Shown here piece by piece: positions 25,232 to 38,549 of a stretch of DNA of 64,000 nucleotides. Both the position numbers and the translations under genes were made by a program. Every line of letters begins with the position of its first letter. Position 1 is the first letter of the stretch. The stretch comes from Alkalihalobacillus sp. LMS39. Lineage in GTDB: Bacteria; Bacillota; Bacilli; Bacillales; Bacillaceae_F. The stretch covers positions 3,658,001 to 3,722,000 of the forward strand of contig NZ_CP093300.1 in NCBI RefSeq assembly GCF_022812285.1, read 5' to 3'. Below the pieces are notes generated by a model, which did not search any database, was not told the DNA's origin, and was given only the letters and a program-made list of their open reading frames with translations.

Positions 25232-26407
25232 TCACCTCTCCACAAGCTTCGTCATGTTGTTATAAATATTCATTAAAAATGAAGTGATTAAGCTGATTGT
25301 TAAATAAACAACTAGGAAAATAAGGATGACTTCAATTGCTTTACCTGTTTGATTTAAAACGGTATAGCCAACATTGACTAAATCAGGATAAGCAACAGCT
25401 ACAGCTAAACTTGAGTTTTTGGCTAAATTTAAATATTGGCTTGTCACTGGTGGAATAATCGTTCGAATTGCTTGTGGAAACGTAACTAAACGTAAAATTG
25501 AAAAACATGTGAAACCGAGTGCTTTTGCAGCTTCGATTTGACCTTTTGAAACAGATTGGATTCCTCCTCGGACAATTTCAGTAATATAAGAAGCCGTATA
25601 AAACACGAGTCCGAATAAAATTGCAGCAAACTCAGGGGTAAATCGATAACCACCGATAAAGCCCATTCCTTCAACTGTCGGTACACTTAAGTTTAAGGGA
25701 AGGTCAGATAAAATAAAAAAAGGAACAATGAGAAATACAAGAAAAAATGCTATCGAACATAGTAACGGGTAGGTCCGATTCCCACTTACAATTTGCTTTT
25801 TCATTAATCGTTTCCTCACAAATATGGAAATGAGGAAACCAACAGCTAAAATCACAAACCACTGCACGGAGCTCTCACTTATTTCAAACCAAGGAAACAC
25901 AAAACCTCTATTCGTAAAATAAAACCCAAAGTAAGATGAAGCATCTTGAATTTTTGGCAATGTTAAAAATACAGCAAAATACCAAATAAAGATTTGAACT
26001 AACAACGGTGTATTTCTAAATATTTCTACATATGCCCCTGAAACTGTTTTTGCCATCCAATTATCTGATATCCTTGCGACTCCCATTACAACTCCAAGCA
26101 ATGTCGATAGAATAATACCTATAACTATCACCTTTAATGAGTTAATAAACCCGACTACTAGCGCTTTTAAATAGGAATCTTGAGGTGAATACTCAATGAC
26201 TGTTTCTCCTATCCCAAACGAAGCACTTGAATTTAAAAAGGAGAACCCAAATTTTAATCCACTTTTATTTAAACTTTCCATCGCATTATGAATACATATA
26301 TATACTGTCCCAATAACTGCAACGAGTACTACCAATTGCCAAAAAGCGTGAATCACTTTCTGATTCCTCCAGAGCGGAATTTTTTGTTTACTATTGTCCT
26401 TCACCAC
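25232..26407 (-). CDS. aapQ: General amino-acid ABC permease, AapQ-type
   Basis: 391 residues. It has the conserved YVEIFRNTPLLVQIFIWYF segment, a large loop region with an extra helix pair in mid-protein (about 165-240) characteristic of AapQ/YhdX, and the coupling loop EAAKALGFTCFSI with ISLI-rich C-terminal helices. The start is GTG, followed by a second GTG, with GGGGGAA just upstream. It forms the membrane channel with AapM. Confidence 0.85.
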   Translation of the reverse strand: MVKDNSKQKIPLWRNQKVIHAFWQLVVLVAVIGTVYICIHNAMESLNKSGLKFGFSFLNSSASFGIGETVIEYSPQDSYLKALVVGFINSLKVIVIGIILSTLLGVVMGVARISDNWMAKTVSGAYVEIFRNTPLLVQIFIWYFAVFLTLPKIQDASSYFGFYFTNRGFVFPWFEISESSVQWFVILAVGFLISIFVRKRLMKKQIVSGNRTYPLLCSIAFFLVFLIVPFFILSDLPLNLSVPTVEGMGFIGGYRFTPEFAAILFGLVFYTASYITEIVRGGIQSVSKGQIEAAKALGFTCFSILRLVTFPQAIRTIIPPVTSQYLNLAKNSSLAVAVAYPDLVNVGYTVLNQTGKAIEVILIFLVVYLTISLITSFLMNIYNNMTKLVER

Positions 26408-26493
26408 GGATTCCCCCTTTGCTTCTAAAACATAAAGAGCCTGCTCCTAAATTAAGGAAAATAGCAGACTCTATGCAATTTAAACCCATCTTA

Positions 26494-27567
26494 TTATCTA
26501 AAAGGTGGTGAGTAAATAATACCTCCGTCTGTATATAATGCGTTTATTCCACGCTCTAAACCAAATGCGCTATCTTTCCCTAAGTTTCTCTCATAGATTT
26601 CAGAGAAATTGCCAACTTGTTTAATTATTTGGTACGCAAAATCATTACTTAATCCTAATTGCTCTCCATTATTTCCATCAACCCCTAAAAACCGTTGGAT
26701 ATCCGGATCTTCACTACTTAAAAACTCATCTACATTTTCAGATGTAATCCCAAACTCCTCTGCTTGCATTGTGGCAAAAGTGGTCCATTGCATAATATCA
26801 AAAAACTGTGCATCCCCATCTAATACAGCTGGCCCTAACGGTTCTTTTGACAAAACTTCTCCTAAAATAACATGAGCATCTGGCTCATTCATAGTCGTAA
26901 GCCGAGCAACAAGCGCTGATTGGTCAGTTGTCCATGCATCAATAGTTCCTGATTCATAAGCCGCCACAAGTCCATCTTGGTCTTGGAAAACAACGGGCTC
27001 AAAATCGACACCTCTTTTTCTCATTTGATCCATTAAGTTTAATTCTGTCGTTGTGCCTTGCTCCACTCCTATACGAGCCCCTTGTAACCCTTCCATTGTT
27101 GTAATTCCACTTTCTTTAGGCACCATCATTCCTTGACCATCATAAAATGTCGTTGGTCCAAAAGCTAATCCAACTTCTACATCACGTGTTAATGTCCACG
27201 TTGTGTTTCTTATGAGTACGTCTACTTCACCTGTTTGTAGTGCTGTAAAACGTTCTTGTGACGAAAGCGGACGGTATTCTATCGCATCTTTGTCTCCAAA
27301 AATTGCCGCTGCCATTACTTGGCCAAACTCTACATCAAAGCCAACATACTCACCATTTGTATCGACATAACCAAAACCAGGGAGTTGATTATTTGTTCCT
27401 AATATTAATTTCCCTCTTTGTTTGACTTCCTCTAGTTTTTTACCACCTTCTGCTACAGTTTCTGTCCCTGCGCTATCTTGTGGTGTAGCCGTCTCATCAG
27501 AACACCCAAACAAAGCAACTGAAAACAAAGCTAGTAACCCTATTACTCCGAAAAAATTTTTTATCAT
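26494..27567 (-). CDS. aapJ: Lipoprotein amino-acid-binding protein, AapJ-type
   Basis: 357 residues from the ATG at 27567 (GGGGGAAAAG 3-4 nt upstream; an upstream in-frame ATG has no ribosome site). Lipobox VALFGC anchors it in the membrane, as required in Gram-positives. Binding-protein motifs of the AapJ/YhdW type: RGKLILGTNNQLPGFGY, LIRNTTWTLTRD, YDGQGMMVPK and a C-terminal INALYTDGGIIYSPPFR. It delivers amino acids of broad type to the two permeases downstream. Confidence 0.88.
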   Translation of the reverse strand: MIKNFFGVIGLLALFSVALFGCSDETATPQDSAGTETVAEGGKKLEEVKQRGKLILGTNNQLPGFGYVDTNGEYVGFDVEFGQVMAAAIFGDKDAIEYRPLSSQERFTALQTGEVDVLIRNTTWTLTRDVEVGLAFGPTTFYDGQGMMVPKESGITTMEGLQGARIGVEQGTTTELNLMDQMRKRGVDFEPVVFQDQDGLVAAYESGTIDAWTTDQSALVARLTTMNEPDAHVILGEVLSKEPLGPAVLDGDAQFFDIMQWTTFATMQAEEFGITSENVDEFLSSEDPDIQRFLGVDGNNGEQLGLSNDFAYQIIKQVGNFSEIYERNLGKDSAFGLERGINALYTDGGIIYSPPFR

Positions 27568-27707
27568 TTCTTTTCCCCCTTTTTCCGTTATGTTGTTTTG
27601 CATAATTTAGTTATAGTTTAATTTCAGAATATTAACTCAATTTTTGATATAAAATCTCACTATGATTTTTCAAATCTGTTATATATTCTTACTTCTGAAG
27701 TTTTAAA

Positions 27708-27750
27708 ACACAAAAAAACAGCAAGGTTAGTCCTTGCTGTTTTTTTGTGT
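27708..27750. terminator. Perfect long-stem terminator
   Basis: ACACAAAAAAACAGCAAGG (27708-27726) pairs with CCTTGCTGTTTTTTTGTGT (27732-27750) around a 5-nt loop. It probably stops transcription coming from fabI before the aap operon. Confidence 0.8.
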
Positions 27751-27756
27751 TACTAT

Positions 27757-27935
27757 CGGACATTAGTTCCGTTATTTGAATAAAAAATATGGTTTCTCAA
27801 ATGCTATCGGACATATGTTCCGTTAAATCCAAAGAAATCAGTCAATTAAGCAGTATTCTGTTAGAATAACGGAACAAATGTCCGTTACGGTTTGAAAAGG
27901 GGGCTTTTTTTATAAAATAGCGGAATTGGTGTCCG
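27757..27935. repeat. Cluster of four CGGACAT..GTTCCG quasi-palindromes (family C)
   Basis: Copies lie at 27757-27771, 27808-27822, 27870-27884 and 27921-27935. The first two read CGGACATnnGTTCCG, the last two are mirrored (CGGAACaaaTGTCCG, CGGAATtggTGTCCG), and three are flanked by TTA/TAA. They account for most of the sequence between the aap terminator and fabI. No coding potential is seen here. Confidence 0.7.
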
Positions 27936-27964
27936 TTACGTAGAACTTCCCCTATCATTTTTAG

Positions 27965-28744
27965 TTAAGACAGTGATAAAATATTGTAACCACAATCGAC
28001 GTGGATCATTTCGCCGGTAATTCCTCGCGATAAATCACTCATTAAAAATAATGCCGTATCTCCCACTTCCTCTTGTGTCGTTGTACGACGAAGCGGAGCA
28101 CGCTCTTCAATTTCTTTTAACACGTCATTAAAACCGGAAATTCCTTTTGCAGCTAATGTTCGAATTGGTCCAGCTGAAATCGAGTTCACGCGGATACCAT
28201 CTTTTCCTAAATCATTTGCTAAATACTTCACGCTTGCATCTAGTGAAGCTTTCGCCACACCCATTACGTTATAATTTCGGACAACCCGTTCCCCACCTAA
28301 ATAAGTTAAAGTGACGATACTGCCTCCCTCTGACATAACAGGACGTGCAGCTTTCGCAACTGCTGTTAAGGAATATGCACTAATATTTTGTGCTAATAAG
28401 AATCCATCTCTTGTTGTGTTTAAATATTCGCCTTCTAATTCATCTTTATTTGCAAAAGCGATACAATGGGCAATTCCATGAATTACACCAGCTTGTTCTT
28501 TAATGGCTGCAAACGTTTTTTCAACTTCTTCGTCATTTGTAACATCGCAAGGTAAAACGAGAAAGTCATCCCTGTCTAATGTTTCTGCTAAATCGCGAAC
28601 ATTTTTTTCCAATCTTTCTCCAGCATAAGTAAATACTAAACGTGCCCCTGCTTTTGATAAGGATTGGGCAATCCCCCATGCAATGCTTCGTTTATTCGCA
28701 ACCCCCATAATTACATATGTACGATCTTGTAAAGATAAATTCAT
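27965..28744 (-). CDS. fabI: Enoyl-[acyl-carrier-protein] reductase (NADH), FabI
   Basis: 259 residues. NAD-binding start VIMGVANKRSIAWGIAQSL; catalytic Tyr and Lys in YNVMGVAKASLDASVKYLA; SAGPIRTLAAKGI near the substrate loop; C-terminal RGITGEMIHVDCGYNI. It catalyses the last step of each fatty-acid elongation cycle and is the triclosan target in many bacteria. GGAGGGGAA lies before the ATG. A FapR-type operator upstream indicates repression relieved by malonyl-CoA, as for B. subtilis fabI. Confidence 0.96.
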   Translation of the reverse strand: MNLSLQDRTYVIMGVANKRSIAWGIAQSLSKAGARLVFTYAGERLEKNVRDLAETLDRDDFLVLPCDVTNDEEVEKTFAAIKEQAGVIHGIAHCIAFANKDELEGEYLNTTRDGFLLAQNISAYSLTAVAKAARPVMSEGGSIVTLTYLGGERVVRNYNVMGVAKASLDASVKYLANDLGKDGIRVNSISAGPIRTLAAKGISGFNDVLKEIEERAPLRRTTTQEEVGDTALFLMSDLSRGITGEMIHVDCGYNILSLS

Positions 28745-28776
28745 GTTTTCCCCTCCAAAATAACCTATAGGTTGTT

Positions 28777-28802
28777 ATTAACACTAGGTACTAATTATTA
28801 TA
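28777..28802 (-). promoter_or_regulatory. FapR-type operator overlapping the fabI -10 region
   Basis: On the minus strand ATTAGTACCTAGTGTTAAT (28777-28795) closely follows the known FapR pattern (ATTAGTAC, short centre, inverted GTACTAAT). A TATAAT box (28797-28802) abuts it, while the -35 is weak. The position just downstream of -10 is the usual site for FapR repression. Confidence 0.72.
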
Positions 28803-28858
28803 ACACGTTTGTATAGTTCCTGGTAGTCTTCCTTAAACTTATTCGATATTTTCTTCCA

Positions 28859-29002
28859 TTACCCTTTTCGAGTCTCAATATTCCGTTTAGAAAAATGACA
28901 TTGATCACATTCATATATTATATTTTGATTAGATTGTGCAATAAAAGCATTTGTAACTGTTTTTTCATTTTTGCATTGTGGGCATACAACAATTGGCTCC
29001 AT
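28859..29002 (-). CDS. 47-residue zinc-ribbon protein
   Basis: On the minus strand GGGAGGAA lies 6 nt before an ATG at 29002, and 47 codons run to TAA at 28859. The product is MEPIVVCPQCKNEKTVTN at its start, with a second pair CDQC near residue 32: a CPxC..CxxC ribbon with 21 residues between the pairs. It lies between the rRNA terminator and fabI on the same strand. No name is recognised; metal binding is inferred from the Cys spacing. Confidence 0.62.
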   Translation of the reverse strand: MEPIVVCPQCKNEKTVTNAFIAQSNQNIIYECDQCHFSKRNIETRKG

Positions 29003-29072
29003 ATATATTTCCTCCCATGTGTATTTTTCTTATAGTATGAGCCTTCTTTTAAGTATTAAAACGAAAAAAAAC

Positions 29073-29117
29073 AAAAAAACCTTGCCATCATTCTATTGAA
29101 TGGCAAGGTTTTTTTTA
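29073..29117 (-). terminator. rRNA operon terminator
   Basis: AAAAAACCTTGCCAT pairs with ATGGCAAGGTTTTTT across an 11-nt loop directly after the 5S 3' end. Reading on the minus strand it carries a long U-run. Confidence 0.88.
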
Positions 29118-29118
29118 T

Positions 29119-29234
<116 letters not shown>

Positions 29235-29262
29235 TCATCTAACTTAAATCACTTCTGCGCAG

Positions 29263-29314
29263 ATTTGCGACGAGGAAGCTTACCTCGAAGCATTGCTTGT
29301 AGACGCAGGAGCAA
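29263..29314. repeat. Family D element in the 23S-5S spacer
   Basis: TTTGCGACGAGGAAGCTTAC, CTCGAAGCATTGCTTG, TAGACGCAGGAGCA: about 50 bp that can fold into two short hairpins (CGAGG/CCTCG and TGCTY/RAGCA). Two near-identical copies lie in the 16S-23S spacer. Confidence 0.7.
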
Positions 29315-29349
29315 TCCTGTTATTTATTTTGAGTACATCTAATGATTCC

Positions 29350-29380
29350 CTCAAAACTAGATAGTGTGTGTATTGAATTG
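29350..29380 (-). promoter_or_regulatory. 3' arm of the 23S processing stem
   Basis: TCAAAACTAGATAGTGTGTG here is complementary to the segment at about 32506-32537 (CACTATCTAGTTTTC), which flanks the other end of 23S. In Bacillus such stems are RNase III/Mini-III type maturation sites. Confidence 0.7.
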
Positions 29381-29410
29381 TGTCAAAAAGACTTCGCCTT
29401 TTTTAAATCT

Positions 29411-32363
<2,953 letters not shown>

Positions 32364-32582
32364 ATCGGCGCCTGATAAGCTTGGAATACTCCTTGCTTCT
32401 CAGTCGCCTTTTCTCGTCATTTGAAAAATGACTAGTTAAAAGGCGGTATGAAGAATTCTTGACTTCTCGGTTGTCGCCATTACATCGTAATGACGATCCG
32501 ATAAAATTCAATACATATACACTATCTAGTTTTCAAAGAACCATCGTCGAAAGAATTACTTTCGACTTGAAGGATAACTCCT

Positions 32583-32886
32583 TCAAAACTGAACAAAGCT
32601 ACCAATTTCATTTACATCATGAAATTCCTCTTGATTTCCCTTCATGCTGCTTTGCGACGAGGAAGCTTACTTCGAAGCATGACTCGTAGACGCAGGAGCA
32701 CAATGGTTAATCAACAGTGTTAGCTCGCTCAAAACTGAACAAAGCTACTAATTTCATTCACATCTTGAAATTCCTCTTGATTTCCCTTCATGCTGCTTTG
32801 CGACGAGGAAGCTTACTTCGAAGCATTGCTCGTAGACGCAGGAGCACAATGGTTAATCAACAGTGTTAGCTCGCTCAAAACTGAAC
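32583..32886. repeat. 146-bp tandem duplication in the 16S-23S spacer
   Basis: Units at 32583-32728 and 32729-32874 differ at only a few bases (for example ACCAATTTCATTTAC versus ACTAATTTCATTCAC). A third partial start, TCAAAACTGAAC, is at 32875-32886. Each unit contains a family D element (32652-32700; 32798-32846). The spacer (32364-32956, 593 nt) has no tRNA gene that I can find. Confidence 0.85.
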
Positions 32887-32956
32887 AGGAAAATAAGCAC
32901 AAGCGTACAATAAAGACATGAATGTCTTTAAATGCATCGACTAGAGTTAAACTCCA

Positions 32957-34510
<1,554 letters not shown>

Positions 34511-34581
34511 AGTGTTTGATATAGCTCAAAAATAATTCATTGACGAGATATTGCTATCTCTTTAATTCGCTTGGCTTTTTC

Positions 34582-34635
34582 TTGTTCAGTTTTCAAAGAG
34601 CTATTGCGGTGTCAGACACCCGCTGTCAAACAGCG
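34582..34635 (-). promoter_or_regulatory. rRNA leader: 16S 5' processing arm and two hairpins
   Basis: TTGTTCAGTTTTCAAAG (34582-34598) complements AAAACTGAACA downstream of 16S and forms the 16S maturation stem. Just beyond are two perfect palindromes in the leader RNA: GGTGTCAGACACC (34608-34620) and CGCTGTcaaACAGCG (34621-34635). Confidence 0.65.
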
Positions 34636-34645
34636 ACAGAATAAT

Positions 34646-34893
34646 ATCATACCATCTTTTCTACATTCATTGCAACAACTTTTTTTGGTGATATGTTTAT
34701 TTCGTTGTTGGAACGTTGTGAAAAATGTTGTTCGCTTGAAGCGACAAAAACTATCTTACCATTATTTCTTTTCTTATTTCAACAACTAATTACTGGAAAT
34801 AAACTAGAATGTTTAGATGATATTTTGTTCCTCTAATTGGATGTCAGTTGAAGCGACAAGAAATAATATAACATTTTAGTTTTAAAAATACAA
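34646..34893 (-). promoter_or_regulatory. Three tandem rRNA promoters
   Basis: On the minus strand: TTGTAT-17-TATATT (34888-34893/34865-34870), TTGAAA-18-TAAGAT (34777-34782/34753-34758) and TTGCAA-18-TATGAT (34670-34675/34646-34651). Each -10 is followed by a similar start region (TTGTCGCTTCAA, TTGTCGCTTCAA, CTGTCGCTGTTT), which suggests duplication of one promoter cassette. No gene is found in the 34511-35069 gap. Confidence 0.6.
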
Positions 34894-35019
34894 TAGTTAG
34901 TAATACTCCAAATGTTGGAAATTAAATCATTTAGCAATTTATCAAAATAGAGATGGTATGATTTATCGCTGTAGTTTCTTTATCCCCGATACTGATTTTG
35001 TCCTAAACATAAAAAAACA

Positions 35020-35062
35020 AAAAAGTTCGAAAAGGTTTAGTTACTATCTTTCCGAACTTTTT
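35020..35062. terminator. Hairpin terminator of the antiporter gene
   Basis: AAAAAGTTCG (35020-35029) pairs with CGAACTTTTT (35053-35062) with partial pairing inside, just past the stop of the antiporter gene on the minus strand. It insulates the rRNA promoters. Confidence 0.7.
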
Positions 35063-35069
35063 CTTCTTT

Positions 35070-37130
35070 TTAATCTTCATATTGTCCATATGGCAAATAG
35101 GTTCTTGGGACTGCTGTTCCTCTAGCGCCTCTCATATCATATTCTTCTGTTTCTTGAGGGTATATCATAATAAAGCTTTCAGGAACAGCTTTTGATAATT
35201 CTCGAGGTAGACGCTCTAATTGAGGATGCCATGCAATCGTTCCTCGTCTAGCACTTACAACAATGACTAGATCATCGTTTTTTAACATTAATAACACATT
35301 TTCCAGTAATTCAGACCATGTTTTCATCGAAACAAACTTTGATGTGACATCAGGTTTTATTTCTTGAAACACGGTTTCGTATTGGTCAGTTGTATCTTTC
35401 ATTACAAATGCATACACTGACGCACCAATACCAAAGGCAATCGTCTTTATTTTACGAATCGCTTCAAAGAAACCTGCTTTATGGTTAACGCCTGGTGGTA
35501 AAACAACAATAATTCGTTTTGTCGTATTTAAAGGATGCCCTAGTTTCGATACGAGAACCATTTCATTTGTACGCTCAAGTAATTGATCAAGAATTCCTCC
35601 AAAAATCATCTGCGGTGTGGATAGCTTCCCATTCCATCCTATAATAATTGTTGAAATTCGAGTTTCTTCAATTGCTCGAACGACTCCTCTTGAAATATTT
35701 TGATCGACCCTTGTTAATAATTGAATTGGAATTTGTGCACCTGCTGCATAGGTGACAGCATGCCCGAGCATTTTTTCTGCCTCAGCGACTTTGCTTTCTG
35801 ACGTCCCATTTCCTTTTTGTACAACCGTTAACGGATATAGTGGCTCTTGACTTTGCCCTCGTAACACAAAAGCCAAATCAAGTAATGACTCCATCGTCTT
35901 AGGGTTCGCTAGTGGAATCAAAATTCTTTCTTGTAGCTGATTAGGCTTATATGGTTTTTGTTCTTCTGCAATCGAAATCGTTCGACTATATTTTTCAACC
36001 ATATATGGTCCAACAATACATGTTATTAAAATCATTACGATGACCGCATTTACTGTGGCACTGTTAAATAACCCTAACTCAAAACCAACTAATGTCGCGG
36101 CTAATGTCGCCACAGCTTGCGGGACAGATAAACCAAACATTAACTTAATTTCTTCTTTTGAATATCCGTTCATCTTCCCGCTAATCCAAGCAGCCATGTA
36201 TTTTCCAAATTGAACGAACACGACAATACCAGCCGCTAAAATCCAAGCTTCTGGTTGTTGTAATAACACTTCGATATCCATTAACATTCCAACGGACAAT
36301 AAAAAAAACGGGATAAACAACGCATTTCCAACAAACTTAATTCGATTCATTAACGGACTTTGTTCTAATATGTAACGGTTTAAACAAAGACCAGCTAAAA
36401 AAGCACCAATAATAGGCTCTAACCCTACGACAGTAGCAAAAAAAGCTGTCACAAATAAAATGGCCATGACAAAAATAAATTCAGTCGAGCCTTCACTAAT
36501 ATTTCGAAAAAACAGTTTCGCTAACCTCGGAATAATAACTAAAACTAACAGCACATATACACTAAGTGAACCGAGCATTTGAACCCAAAAGATTGGCGAT
36601 AAGTCTCCTTGTAATGAGGACGCGATGACAGCTAGAAACAATAATGCAAACGTATCTGTCATAATTGTACCACCGACCGTTGTAGTCACCGCTTGATTTT
36701 TTGAAATTCCTAACCGGCTCGCGATAGGATAAGCTAATAACGTATGGGAACCTAATAATGACCCTAGTAATAATGAAGCTTCTACTGAATAACCTAACGC
36801 AAATCCTAACCCTGTTCCTAATATACATGGTATAAAAAATGATAAAGACCCAAAAATAATACTTCTTCTCCGATATTTACGAAAGCCTTCTAAATCAATT
36901 TCTAATCCCGCGATAAAAATGATATATAATAATCCGACAGTTCCCAATAATACAATAGTGGGATCACGATCAAGGAGTCCTATTCCATTTGGGCCAATAA
37001 CAACTCCAGCCAAAATTAACCCTATAATACCGGGTAATTTTAATCGAACCATAATAATGGGGGCTATGAGGAAAATGACCATCGCAATCGCAAAAATAAG
37101 AACTGGATTTGTAATCGGTTGGTCGATCAT
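35070..37130 (-). CDS. CPA2 monovalent cation:proton antiporter with C-terminal USP-like domains (YjbQ-like)
   Basis: 686 residues from the ATG at 37130 (AAAGGAGA 6-7 nt upstream). N-terminal Kef-type antiporter domain (about 8-385, 12-13 helices) with KLPGIIGLILAGVVIGP, GLEIDLEGFRKYRRR and EPIIGAFLAGLCLN. The cytoplasmic part (about 405-686) has two universal-stress-like alpha/beta units (ERILIPLANPKTMESLLDLA; ISTIIIGWNGK) but no clear TrkA-N Rossmann motif. It exports Na+ or K+ in exchange for protons. It is about 70 residues longer than B. subtilis YjbQ. Ion specificity is not decidable. Confidence 0.85.
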   Translation of the reverse strand: MIDQPITNPVLIFAIAMVIFLIAPIIMVRLKLPGIIGLILAGVVIGPNGIGLLDRDPTIVLLGTVGLLYIIFIAGLEIDLEGFRKYRRRSIIFGSLSFFIPCILGTGLGFALGYSVEASLLLGSLLGSHTLLAYPIASRLGISKNQAVTTTVGGTIMTDTFALLFLAVIASSLQGDLSPIFWVQMLGSLSVYVLLVLVIIPRLAKLFFRNISEGSTEFIFVMAILFVTAFFATVVGLEPIIGAFLAGLCLNRYILEQSPLMNRIKFVGNALFIPFFLLSVGMLMDIEVLLQQPEAWILAAGIVVFVQFGKYMAAWISGKMNGYSKEEIKLMFGLSVPQAVATLAATLVGFELGLFNSATVNAVIVMILITCIVGPYMVEKYSRTISIAEEQKPYKPNQLQERILIPLANPKTMESLLDLAFVLRGQSQEPLYPLTVVQKGNGTSESKVAEAEKMLGHAVTYAAGAQIPIQLLTRVDQNISRGVVRAIEETRISTIIIGWNGKLSTPQMIFGGILDQLLERTNEMVLVSKLGHPLNTTKRIIVVLPPGVNHKAGFFEAIRKIKTIAFGIGASVYAFVMKDTTDQYETVFQEIKPDVTSKFVSMKTWSELLENVLLMLKNDDLVIVVSARRGTIAWHPQLERLPRELSKAVPESFIMIYPQETEEYDMRGARGTAVPRTYLPYGQYED

Positions 37131-37348
37131 AATAGGTCTCCTTTCTTTATAAATTTTATAAAAAATATAAAAATCATTATAGCACTCCCTCATGTATCAT
37201 ACAAAAAGATGTCCTTTGTTTAGAATAGTTATTGTCCAAGCCTAAATATGACAACAAAAGTCACTGGTCATTTTTTTGCAAACTCATTTCAGTATGCTAA
37301 GATGTTCTTGCTTGTATCCTTATATTCCTTTTGAAAGGACTGATAATA

Positions 37349-38089
37349 ATGGCTTATGATATTATTGGTGATATCCATGGCTGTTACGATGAATTTAAGC
37401 TTCTCACAGAAAAATTAGGATATGAATGGAGTAATGGCATCCCGATCCACCGTGACAATCGTTTATTAGCTTTTGTTGGCGACTTAACAGACCGCGGACC
37501 AAATTCAGTCGGAGTCATCAAGACCGTTTGTGCGCTAGTCAAACAAAACAAAGCAATTTATGTTCGCGGAAATCATTGTGATAAGCTGTATCGCTATTTT
37601 CTTGGCAGGAAGGTTCAAATCACACACGGATTAGAGACAACAGTAGAAGAACTAAGTCGTCTTTCTAAAGATGCAAAAAAAGAGATTGCTTCATCCTTTC
37701 GACAACTCGTTGAAACGACGCCTCTTTACGCAGTTTTAGATGACGGAAAACTAATAATTGCTCATGCTGGAATTCGTTCAGATTATATCGGCCGTCATGA
37801 CAAAAAAGTAAAAACCTTTGTTTTATATGGAGACATTACAGGAGAAACAAATAAAGATGGTACTCCCGTACGAAGAGATTGGGCAGTTAAGTATGAGGGA
37901 CATGCTCTCATTGTTTATGGCCACACACCTGTTACACAACCACGTTTCATTAACCAAACCGTAAATATTGACACCGGTTGTGTATTTGGAGGACAATTAA
38001 CTGCATTACAATATCCTGAAATGAAGGTCGTTTCCGTTCCTTCGTCACTAGAGTATGTCCCTGAAAAGTTTCGCTCATTTGAATCGTAA
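37349..38089 (+). CDS. prpE: Bis(5'-nucleosyl)-tetraphosphatase PrpE
   Basis: 246 residues from [12 protein letters not shown] (37349), with AAAGGACTG upstream; a TTG six codons earlier is less likely. Metallophosphoesterase motifs are [31 protein letters not shown] and VYGHTP. PrpE hydrolyses diadenosine tetraphosphate asymmetrically and in B. subtilis is linked to spore germination. TTGCAA (around 37277) and TAAGAT 16 nt further suggest a sigma-A promoter. The next gene, a lipoprotein, is 21 nt away. Confidence 0.93.
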   Translation: MAYDIIGDIHGCYDEFKLLTEKLGYEWSNGIPIHRDNRLLAFVGDLTDRGPNSVGVIKTVCALVKQNKAIYVRGNHCDKLYRYFLGRKVQITHGLETTVEELSRLSKDAKKEIASSFRQLVETTPLYAVLDDGKLIIAHAGIRSDYIGRHDKKVKTFVLYGDITGETNKDGTPVRRDWAVKYEGHALIVYGHTPVTQPRFINQTVNIDTGCVFGGQLTALQYPEMKVVSVPSSLEYVPEKFRSFES

Positions 38090-38110
38090 TTAATATAGGT
38101 AGGTGATGGT

Positions 38111-38548
38111 ATGAAAAAAATCATGTTAACTTTCTTGTTTTTGTCCTCTTTTCTCCTCAGCAGTTGTGGTCCACAAGTCGCCATTGTAGGTGATCTCGAG
38201 GAAAGCCGGATTATCATCGATGAAGAACGGCAATTGTTTACCATTTATACTCGCGTAATGAATACGAGTACTCTTCCGTCAGGAGAATTATTTTTGAACT
38301 TTATTGTTCATCATGATGAGTTACGGTCCTTTTTAGGTACAGATACGATTGTCATTGACAATCGGGATCATACTCCAATGTCATTTACAGTTAGCGCACA
38401 AAGTGGATATTTAATTTCCGAAACCTTTGAGTATGACGAGACGATCCAGTTTGATAATCTTGAAGATGCCATCGAAGTAATCGTATATGATAAAAACGGG
38501 GAAGAAGCTACACGCTATTTTATTAACCAAATTGAAAAAGAGCAATAG
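38111..38548 (+). CDS. Small lipoprotein
   Basis: 145 residues with lipoprotein signal MKKIMLTFLFLSSFLLSSCG (lipid-carrying Cys at 19). The mature part is rich in acidic residues and beta-strand patterns (RQLFTIYTRVMNTSTLPSGE; HTPMSFTVSAQSGYLI), suggesting an immunoglobulin-like small domain. Function unknown. Probably co-transcribed with prpE. It ends 1 nt before the convergent pseudouridine synthase gene. Confidence 0.65.
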   Translation: MKKIMLTFLFLSSFLLSSCGPQVAIVGDLEESRIIIDEERQLFTIYTRVMNTSTLPSGELFLNFIVHHDELRSFLGTDTIVIDNRDHTPMSFTVSAQSGYLISETFEYDETIQFDNLEDAIEVIVYDKNGEEATRYFINQIEKEQ

Positions 38549-38549
38549 A

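Noticed and set aside
32364-32582. tRNA genes in the 16S-23S spacer
   Set aside because: I looked for T-arm GGTTCGA-type and CCA-end patterns on the minus strand and found none; only processing stems and repeats are visible.
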